Below, one piece after another: positions 53,301-61,868 of a stretch of DNA of 64,000 nucleotides. Within the stretch, counting starts at the first letter, position 1; the number at the start of each line of letters is the position of its first letter. The DNA comes from Alitta virens (lineage: Eukaryota > Annelida > Polychaeta > Phyllodocida > Nereididae), in contig OW028580.1 in the NCBI GenBank assembly GCA_932294295.1, positions 27,164,896 to 27,228,895 of the forward strand, written 5' to 3'. The notes under the pieces are model-generated. The model saw only the letters and a list, made by a program, of their open reading frames with translations. It did no database searches and had not been told where the DNA came from. A program made the translations under genes and the position numbers.

Positions 53301-56075
53301 TTCATTAAACTTAGCCTTCAGCGATTAACAGTTGAGACTTAGGATTATGAATTTATCTTGATTAGAATTAGCTAAATGTACGGAGTCATTTTCATAATAT
53401 GGGGATATATCCAATAATACAGGTTCATTATTTTCCTCCATTATTCTTGGTATCTACCCTCAATATGGTTGCATAAAGAATATGTACTGTTTGCTTCTAC
53501 GGCCCCAAAAATATTTTCTGCACTTACTGCTTCAGCCATTCATATGGATGAGATCAAGTAGATCTATGAGCAATTTCTAGACCACTGATGATAAGGTATG
53601 AATCGGAAATTATAAGTATGAAGATATTAAACAAACATACTAAAACATATGAGAGCATTGTAGCTGCAAGAAGTATCATTTATGTGTAAGATTCCGCTTC
53701 AATGGAAAATTTACAGATTGGTTGAAGGAAAAAAAAAATAATAATAATAAAATAAAAAATAAAAATAAACAATTTTAAAAAAGCGAATAATAATAAAATA
53801 TTTAACATATATGTTGGCAAATTTCTGGGGTGACAAGCATGACACATGGTCCATGAAGTATTTTAGTCCATATCTAAACACAGTTTTATCATGTGACATA
53901 CATCATTGGAGTTAAATTCAAGACCGAAGGTCCACCAAAGTTTTAGTCAAAATGTGAATACAAATTTCATTCATAAAAAATAATTGTCACATTGCACACA
54001 TAAATCCATGTGAAAAATTAAAGAACTTTTAATCTAAACATGAATAATTATTTAACTAAAGCAATAGAGTAACTGATACCCTTTGACGAGATTAATAACA
54101 TACAAGACACAAGGTCCACAAAAGGTAATTGTCACATGCACACATCAATCCATGTGAAAAATGAATTTTTTTTTTCTTTTTAATGTATTCCCCTGTACAC
54201 GCAAGTTTGATATATTGCAGTACAGTCAATTCCAGGAGAAGCCATTTGAGATACTTTCCTATTCCATTTGATATTGTAGGTGACGTTTCCTGGATAATCA
54301 ATCAATAGACACAATGAATTCCAGGAGAGACCATTTGAAATAATTTCCCATTTCATTTGATAAATTGATATACCATTTGATAAACTGGGTCCAATGAAAG
54401 CCAAAGAAAAAAAGTGAAAATTCCAGTATAATCAAAAGTAGACATAGTATCCTTGATAGCCTTTATTCAAGGAAACCCGTTTAGCTGTCAGTCGACATTA
54501 TACATGAGGCTGCAAATAAGGCTACAAGTATATTTTAGGTTTACAGTAAACCATTTCCATGGTAAACAACATGCAATATATCTGGATGAATCGCAGTATA
54601 ATATAAGGGAACACATTTTGTGAACATAGAGATGTTGAACCAATGTTAGACTGTCTGAATATTAGTTACTTGTTATTTAGCTGATCACGAATTTGTTCCA
54701 AGAAGTCTTCCATCACATTTTGCCTTATCCAGGCACCGGTGTTCAACACAATTTTGTCGGACAGACTAATCCCAGTTCCCCCAAAATTTGTCAGATGCAG
54801 AAGCTTCGCTACACTTACGTGAACCAGTCTTGATAAGTGCTTCTTTACAAAGTGAATCATTTGTAAATTTAAGTAACAAACCTTTGCTCATGATTTTTGG
54901 AGATTCTGTCTGCCAAGTTTGTACACTGACCCCATTAATCTGCTGATAAGACAGAGCCTTAGCATGAGCAGGATTCCTGGCATTAAGAATTTTTGTTGCT
55001 ACAGCTTCATCATGAAACAAAAGGGCTTTATGATATTGAAGATACTGCTCTGTGGAGTGAAATTCTAAATGATGTCAAATAAAAGTTTGAGAGGTGTGAT
55101 CTGGAACCATAAAAAGCAACAGTCTGAATGTCCTGCTTGTAACAAATTGCCATGAATTTCAGTGAATCAGGAACATCATGTAAATTCTTGATTTCATATG
55201 TATTCCCCTCAATTACCAATTTGTCCACGTTGAGGAATGCCTGGATCTTTAACTGTTTGGCGGCCTTTAAGAAGGGCAGCAGCGTTTTTCTTCATTGAAA
55301 CATAAGATCTGACAAATGCTCCTCAATGAAGACAACGGAATTCTTCAAACTAGTGTGCTTTTGGGTCACTCTTCGTTTGTCCCCAAAGAAATGAAAGCGG
55401 CATTGCCAAATAATTGGCTGAGGGTTTCTGTTGACTCTCAGCCTGCGACATCTGTCAATATAGACCATATTAAGTCTCAGTGATTTGTTGCTTACAAGTA
55501 TGCATACACTGTAAGGAGTTAACCATAGTTGTCTTGCAATTTAACCATAGTTTTTACAGAAAAAATACTGTGAATTTAGTATACCGCACACTAGTACTAC
55601 CATAAAATCTTTTCGGTAAGATACCCTAAATCTTTCCTACGCCGTAACATTTACAGTAGATAACCTAAGAGCTCATCGACAGTATTTTACGGTAATGTGC
55701 CGTTTTTAAGATTTCACGATAAGCAATCATCCCAACTTAATTGACGCATATGCCATAATTTTATGGCAAACATCTTTTTGTCCGCTTTTGCGGTAAACCA
55801 ACTTGCATCGGTAATTTTTGCAGCAAGATGCAGTGCAACAATTTGCCTGCAAGATGTCGTAAATCAACGGGAATTTTTTTACAGTGTATGTAACATGGTA
55901 ACCACATTGACTTGACATTTGTGGTCATAAATAATTGTGTTACGTTTTTATTTCCGTCTGTTATTGTTTTTCAGTGTATCACAATTCACTGAAATGCAAA
56001 AGGTGCAGATCTGAATGGTCAGTGTGGAGAAAAGTGAAGAATACATTCAGTTGTTCTTGGAATAGTTTAAAATAG
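50332..56075 (+). CDS. Small protein of unknown function, 3 exons
   Basis: Model of 107 residues: exons 50332-50443, 50552-50662 and 55975-56075 (TAG), both introns in phase 1 with AG/GT borders. The start codon follows TTTTTGCAG-AC, so an upstream untranslated exon is likely. Exon 1 encodes a Arg-rich, tryptophan-containing segment (E-T-W-W-D-D-T); exon 2 has H-P-D-Y-S-H-I-F-G and E-F-D-S-F-P; exon 3 has K-C-K-R-C-R-S-E-W-S-V-W. No family recognised. Such short aromatic-rich proteins occur among ciliary and axonemal microtubule proteins, but this is only an impression. The third exon is less certain than the others. Intron 2 holds LINE remains on the opposite strand, whose 3' end comes within about 20 bases of the exon 2 donor. 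Confidence 0.55.
50678..53441 (-). mobile_element. LINE ORF2 (endonuclease + reverse transcriptase), internally deleted
   Basis: Minus-strand frames in order: start M-E-E-N-N-E-P at 53441; L-S-L-N-C then a stop in place of the usual Gln; an APE endonuclease (L-Q-E-T-W-like start near 53235, I-I-A-G-D-F-N-L-D near 52880); a linker (52358-52687, 51889-52389); RT fingers (E-N-Y-R-P-V-S, Q-Y-G-F-R-H-A-H-S-T near 51770-51890); then, from about 51670, sequence that belongs after the catalytic palm (F-N-F-L-G-I-M-L-D, W-K-A-H) and the C-terminus to 51089. The Y-A-D-D region is missing, so a deletion joined fingers to thumb. The 3' end is near 50678 with repeated CTGAATC units. This RT type fits the CR1/L2/Rex group. 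A NADAR-bearing ORF1-like frame lies upstream on the same strand. Confidence 0.85.
53442..54665. other. AT-rich spacer with short internal repeats
   Basis: Separates the ORF1-like and ORF2-like frames on the minus strand. Contains A/T-rich simple sequence (53728-53790) and two imperfect local repeats: AAGGTCCAC.. with ..CCATGTGAAAAAT at 53928-54020 and again at 54110-54165, and CCAGGAGA..CCATTTGA.. at 54230-54370. It may be part of the LINE (intergenic spacer) or a later insertion. Confidence 0.4.
54666..55490 (-). pseudogene. LINE ORF1-like protein fused to a NADAR (YbiA/DUF1768) domain, broken
   Basis: The minus frame from about 55490 reads as the RRM/C-terminal part of an L1-type ORF1 protein (R-N-P-Q-P-I-I-W, F-F-G-D-K-R-R-V, then R-K-T-L-L-P-F-L-K-A-A-K and V-D-K-L-V-I-E-G-N-T-Y), with one in-frame TGA. 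It runs into a NADAR domain: V-A-F-Y-G-S and L-S-N-F-Y, E-Q-Y-L-Q-Y-H-K-A, I-L-N-A-R-N-P-A-H-A-K-A-L, K-F-T-N, E-A-S-A-S-D-K-F-W-G, and a C-terminal L-E-Q-I-R-D-Q-L before the stop at 54666. Frameshifts lie near 55075 and 54785. NADAR proteins hydrolyse N-glycosidic bonds, including ADP-ribose from DNA bases or other targets. As it stands this copy cannot make a whole protein. It lies upstream of the LINE ORF2 frame on the same strand, in intron 2 of the small gene. Confidence 0.72.
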
Positions 56076-56369
56076 AGTAACTGGTACAGTTGAAAACATG
56101 AGATGCCTAAATTGTGTTGACTTGATTTTATGCATGTGATGTGCATGTTTGTGTATGTCCTTGTAGCAGGCTTTCATTGTCATAATAAAATATTATCTCT
56201 TTAACTTTGCATATTTTGTGTTGCTCTCAAATGTTGTTTTAAGTAATAGTACTACAAAAAGCAAGTTTCCCAGAGGCTATCTGTATCCTAACATAGAATC
56301 AGTTTATTTCAAACAACTAATACTCTGTTTAAGCATTTATTTTATTTTATTTTTTTATTTCAAATATAT
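56076..56369. other. 3' flank of the small gene
   Basis: Contains an AATAAA (in CATAATAAAATATT) about 110 bases after the stop at 56075, a plausible polyadenylation signal supporting the third exon. Confidence 0.4.
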
Positions 56370-56439
56370 TTTAAAAGGGTAGCCAGATCAGCCGAAGCTG
56401 TTTTTCACCCGGGCCCTTTACAGCAGTAAAAAAAAAAAA

Positions 56440-56560
56440 TAGCTATCGATAACAATTAAAAACCATTAACAATAAATACACTTACAATAAAATACACTAA
56501 CAATAAAATACACAAACAATAAAATACACAACAATAAAATACACAATAACTAAGTTATAG
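56440..56560. repeat. Degenerate tandem repeat (ACAATAAAATACAC)n
   Basis: At least six imperfect copies of a 13-16 bp unit ACAATAAAATACAC. It follows a conserved-looking segment (GTAGCCAGATCAGCC.. and CACCCGGGCCCTTTACAGC, 56381-56425), which may be the 3' end of an unrecognised LINE, with the repeats as its tail. Confidence 0.7.
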
Positions 56561-57250
56561 CACCAACACTATCATTCACTCATGTAGCATGGTCAGGGCT
56601 GTAGCCAGAGACTGAAATCAGACGAACTCCATCATTGAACCACGCCAGATGAGGCGGTGGCCTCCTCTGCCTCATGCTGGCAATGGCCCTGATGGTTAAA
56701 TAGAGGATGGATACGCCATCTAATACCCCTCTACAAAAATTAGTGGTAACAATGCGGTTTATTTGCATGATTAATTGAATGCATAGTGTGTTGCCTATAT
56801 ATATCACATTTGGTAGCCACAGTATTGCTCTATATGGTACTCAGTAAATTGTCATTTCTCTGATGTAACCTGCCTTGAAATAACCCCCTTTTGTGATTTT
56901 CTGATAGTGCGTTAGCTCGCAGAAATTACTACTCTTGACAGCATGTGAGTCTTAACTGAATAGTTTTCAACTGTCCTTAATTTCAAACTGCTACTCTTGC
57001 TAGCATGTGAGTGTCATCAGAATCAGCTCAAGTTTTCTTGGCTTAAAAACCATGCGACATTTTTTCAATGGCGCTCAAGCATTTGGTCAAATGCAACTGT
57101 TGCTCTGCGAGTTGTCACTTTGTTGATACTTAATTAACCACAAGCAATATTTTGCGTTTAATGAACAACAACTAAGAAAATCGGGGAAAAAAGTAGTCCC
57201 TCTTCTTGAAAAGTACAGCCCTATAGCCCAACACATTACATGCAGCCCTC
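56561..57250. other. Intergenic, no gene seen
   Basis: No exon or named repeat. CTACTCTTG.CAGCATGTGAGT-like sequence occurs twice (near 56927 and 56990), a short local duplication. Confidence 0.4.
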
Positions 57251-57253
57251 TAA

Positions 57254-57748
57254 AGGGGCATTCACACTGTCACGTAAAACTATGTATGACCACGGATAAA
57301 AAAATACTTTTACTCTTGCTCGTCCTTGGCCATACGTAGTTCACTCGGCGAGCGTTTCAAGGATACTCTTGCTTATCTGTAAAATGCTCCTGGAAGAGCT
57401 AAATCATCCGTAACCATACATGGGAGGGCAAAACATTTTAAACATGTTCAGAACTTTGGCAGACGTTCTACGAGTGATTGTTTATATTAGTTACGTAACT
57501 GGCTCAGGAGTTAGTCGGCGTACTTTCTATGTACGTTATATGTACATTCTACATACATTCTACAAAAGCCTACATGCTACGTACCTTGAATCACTCACCA
57601 TAAATACTCACACGGGCGATCTACGAGCACCTCACGGATGCGTCACGTATGCTTGGCGACGAACGTCTCGTAAAAATAATTTATACGTGATTAACAGCCA
57701 CGTCCATAGTCATACGTAGGTCTTATACGTGACAGTGTGAATGCCCCT
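57254..57748. mobile_element. Harbinger-like MITE, copy 2
   Basis: A 495-bp element with inverted repeats AGGGGCATTCACACTGTCAC / GTGACAGTGTGAATGCCCCT (perfect over 20 bp) and a TAA target duplication at 57251-57253 and 57749-57751. Ends and subterminal sequences match the 671-bp copy at 49447-50117; the middle is shorter. No transposase. Confidence 0.92.
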
Positions 57749-57896
57749 TAAGCCAGGCCTCAGGTTGATGGATAAGAGAGGCAGGGAGGGGGAGAGAGAA
57801 TGAAATAATGAAAGAAGATTATATATTGTATTAGAAAAAAAAATCAAGAGAAAGAAAGAAGAAAGATCTGGAGAATGAAAGACAGAAAGAAGGGAG

Positions 57897-58107
57897 TATT
57901 GTATTACGATCCAGGGGTACACAACTACCTCGCCTACTTGCTCTTGGCTGGTGGGCAGCTGCGCTTTAGCTTTAGTGTTGAGGTTGTTGACTAGGAGTGG
58001 TCAAAACCTCAGGTGGTCATTGGGGATATTGTATTACAATCCAGGGATCACCAACTACCTCGCCTACTAGCACTTGGCTGGTGGGCAGCTGCTCCTTAGC
58101 TTCCTGT
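57897..58107. repeat. Tandem duplication with 131-bp period
   Basis: The block TTGTATTACGATCCAGGG..AACTACCTCGCCTACT..GGCTGGTGGGCAGCTGC at 57897-57961 returns at 58028-58092 with a few substitutions. Purine-rich (GAAA)n-like sequence flanks it on both sides (57770-57895, 58125-58170). Confidence 0.8.
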
Positions 58108-59923
58108 TAGTGCAGGAAAGTTGCACACAAGAGAAGAGAGAAAGAAAGAAAGAAAGAAGAGAGGAAGAGAAATGGACAGAGACACAGACAGCCAGTGGCT
58201 GGGACAGACAGCTGGGAGGGACAGCTAATAAAAAGCAGTGGTGTAACCGTGAGGGGCTGGGGCCCATGCCCCAGCCAATACCTTACCCTACCCCCCCCCC
58301 CCTTTTCTCGGCTTGGTTCCACAAGTCTGAACAAATGAGCAAACAATTCCACAATACCGTCTCATATGTATCCATCTAACATACAATTAAGGTCCATGTT
58401 TCCAATATTGATGTATCACGACAAATGTAAACTTCAGGCACTGGAGGATCCTGACTCTACGAGGGGCGAAAAGCATGACTAAGATGTCCCTGTCAGCATT
58501 TCATTGGCCACGTATATAAATTAAAGCTGGTGTACGCCAGTGTCTTCAGTATTTATTTGTTCAGGCATTCTACATTTCGGCATGATATTAAGTGCCCACA
58601 GTGTACAGCTTTAAAAACATGCTATATATATAAATATCATGATTTTAAATGATATAGCCTCTTTCAGTGTTTCATTGACAGCACTAGGGTAAGCTTATGT
58701 TTGAGAAATATTACAAAGTACTTTACTGAATTCAATGTGGAACATGATAATCAGGGAGGTACAGGCGAGTAACCTTCAGATTACATGCAGCTTTGGCTAC
58801 CATCCTTTTGTTGGCAATGTTTGATGGTACTTATGTAGAATGGCACTGTATCTTTTACTTTTGCATGGCAGCATTGACCTTTGCCTTGACAAATAAAAAT
58901 AAAGTCCTGCCACTGTCGTTTAAAAATGCCCGTCAGTGAATCATGCATTTCACCTATCAAGTCTGATAATGGCTATGGCATGTTCCAGTCAGCCCCCTGA
59001 TTCTGCCCCCCCCCCCATGCCCCCCTCCAGGAGGTCCAGCTAAGCCAATGATAGACAACCAGACATACACTTATCAATCTATCTATATATCTATCTATCT
59101 ATCTATTCTGCCTGCCTTACTCTACTGTTCTACAGAAGATAGGATAGCCCTGGCCTTTGTACGAAACTACGAAATGACTTTTTTAATCATTACCTAAAGA
59201 AATACCAAGTGCAGTGATGTTGTGTCTGAGCCAAACTAATATGCACAGATTAGTCACACTCCAATGATTTTGGCAAAAGATTATATTTACAAATATCAGC
59301 CAGCCAGTGGTCAATCAAAGTGAAAACTGCAAATGTCTGGTTCAGTTTTGGCACCTTTGACTGTGTGGCTTTAATTCCACCAAAGAGACATTGTATGAAA
59401 ATGTCAATCGTATAAGATCCTTTGTATGTAAGACCAAGTTATTTTATGTCTGTTCAACTTTTAAACTTGAGTCTAGCAAATTGTTCTCCAGCAAAGGGAA
59501 CAATATCTTCTACACGGAGAAGCTGATAAAAGGTGGCATTGACATCTTTCAGAATGATCAGTCCTGCCATGCATATAGTGATTTGTGACAAATATTCACC
59601 AATCCTTCATCATGAGCACACATTCCATCTGCAGCATTGCGCGAGAATCTTATCATCAATTAGACTACATTTCAGAGAAATAGTTCATCATTTTGACCAA
59701 GAGTGCACAGATGTATTTGACCCTCACAAAAAAAGTATGCTTTGTTTATAATCTGCAAAATATACAAAATGAAGACAAAATTGTAAAATCTAAGTTCAGA
59801 CCTGATTTCCTTTTCATTATTACTATGTACACCATTAATTTTGCGTCAGCAAGACAAATAAAACTGAAGTGTCTATAGAAATGTGGAGTTCTCACTAATT
59901 CTTGCAAGCAGTTAGAAGGAAGT
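58108..59923. other. Intergenic, no gene seen
   Basis: Contains C homopolymers (58290-58301, 59009-59017) and an (ATCT)n microsatellite at 59077-59105. Short frames at 59391-59878 are unrecognised. Confidence 0.4.
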
Positions 59924-59934
59924 CCAAAGATGCG

Positions 59935-60124
59935 GTGGCGGGGACCTAGCTCAGAGGTAGCGCTCTGGGCTTCCAACTGCTGGGTCCCGGGTTCGATTCC
60001 CGGTCGAGCCAAGGTTGGATGGCTGTTTCATCCTTCGTCTCATTGCCATGGTCTCTGCCTGTCCTAATTAGCCCAACTGGTGCAAAAAATATATGACGTA
60101 AAGCCCTAATCACCCACCCACCCA
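59935..60124 (+). mobile_element. tRNA-derived SINE, family 1, full-length plus-strand copy
   Basis: The clearest copy for reading the element in its own direction. The tRNA-like head starts near 59938 with box A TAGCTCAGAGGTAG, a CTTCCAA loop resembling that of tRNA-Gly(TCC), and box B GGTTCGATTCC; then a body of about 95 bp ending ACGTAAAGCCCTAATC and a (CACC)n tail. An 11-bp target duplication CCAAAGATGCG is present at 59924-59934 and 60125-60135. The Gly assignment is tentative. Confidence 0.95.
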
Positions 60125-60135
60125 CCAAAGATGCG

Positions 60136-61868
60136 AAGTAGAGCCAGTGACTTGCATTGTGAGAACAATACATTTTTGTTGATGGTTCACATCTCATCAC
60201 AGTTTCCTTATATCAGTGTATATAGCAGTATATATATATGTGTATAATCTAATTTACATCACTGTTGCCTGATTAACACATTTTATTGTGTGACATCCCT
60301 GTGTCAAAATCATGATACCAGATTCGAAATTATGTGGTCAGTCACATCTGGTTTGTATCATAGCTACCAAATTGAAGCACCAAAAATATATATTGAAATA
60401 GTAGCCAGAATATTTTTTTTTTCAGGCAATGCATTTGTCTATGTACAATTACACAACCCGAGAACCATAAGGTTTGTCATTAATTGCATTGTAACTGTGC
60501 TTACATAAACTTGAATTTGTTTTTCGTTTACAATGGATATTTCCATGTTAACCAGTTGATTTAGGGTAATTGATAAGGAGTTCAATCTATTCGGTTAGAA
60601 CTTTTAAATGCATTTTCATTAGTGAACATGATAACAATATAAGGCAAATGTACCACATTGCTACAAAATGCATACCAAATCAGTTTCCTTGGTAACCATT
60701 TCTTAATGAAGTGTAAAAAGTACAAGAAAATAAGAAATCTAAAGACTATGTTTAGGCTTCCTGAACATTTCAAAATAAATGAGATACTGTGTGAAATTTA
60801 GTGCAAAACAAGAAACATTTACCTAAATGGTAATGTATTCTGTTTCAATTTAGTAGTTTGTTCAACTTTGTTGTCATGGAGACAGTTTTTTTTTTCTTCA
60901 GAATTTGATAGTTTTTATGGTCTTTCTGAGATTCTTCCGAAGGTTTTAATAATGCTCAGAAATATAACCTGCTGCTTCACTGTAACCGATGTCTTCTGCA
61001 GCCCTCTAGCTCTATTAGATGTTTAGATGTTTTATTTGTTCACAGTATGTAGTATTTCAATATGGTTAGTACATTACATAAACAATAAATGACATTAGCA
61101 TACTGTGGGGGATGTGCACTAGCTTACTAAAAAGCTGTACAATTGTGCACACCCCTTACATTATAAATAAAAGGAAAAAGACGCTAATTAAATTAAATTG
61201 AAATTAAATTCATATTCTCAGCTGACACAGATTAAAATGTGCACTTCACACCAGTTTTTATTCATGGCAACTAACTTCTATGCTAAATTTATGTCAAGAT
61301 TTGTCTTTCATTATACTTTATAGGGAATTTATGTGCAAAACCTTTACTGTTTGGTACTTCCAATGCTATGCAGTATGCACTGAGCTAATATTCAGATCTA
61401 TCTTCTTGCAGATGTATTCGGCAAATCTTTTTTGTTGCAATTCACGCAATTTATTAATCAAAATGTGTCAAATGCCATTATTAAGTAGCATGCAAATGAG
61501 TATATTTAAATACTAAGATAGAACTTACCCAGTGCAATCCATGTCTGGTGTAATTTTTAATACAGCTGTAAAATTGATGGAGATATAACGCTATTTGTGG
61601 TTTCAATTGAATAAAAACAAAATCAGTGGCCATGGCAACAGAAAATTATTTGAAAAAATTGGCAACATGGATTTTCTTTAAAATGATGTATGATACCATG
61701 CTCTAACAAAAATAATTTACGGAATTACATAATTAGGATATACCCATACCCCAAAGATCGCCCCCTGGGCCAATCGGGGGTTTCAAAGCTTTTTTGATGA
61801 AAATTTCCATCTGGTGGAGAATATGTCGCAAAAACACCCCCGTGTCATTATGTTGATTAGGCCATTAA
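60136..61868. other. Intergenic, no gene seen
   Basis: AT-rich. A hairpin with arms GGGGATGTGCAC (61107) and GTGCACACCCC (61144) may be a small MITE-like relic. At 61751-61792 a short palindromic stretch CCCCCTGGGCCAATCGGGGG is present. Confidence 0.4.

Noticed and set aside
58067..58379. Overlapping frames on both strands near the purine-rich repeat
   Set aside because: Low-complexity (GAAA)n-type sequence keeps several frames open; no protein features.
59935..60010. SINE head as a functional tRNA-Gly gene
   Set aside because: The acceptor stem does not close, the body and tail of the SINE follow directly, and a target duplication encloses the whole.
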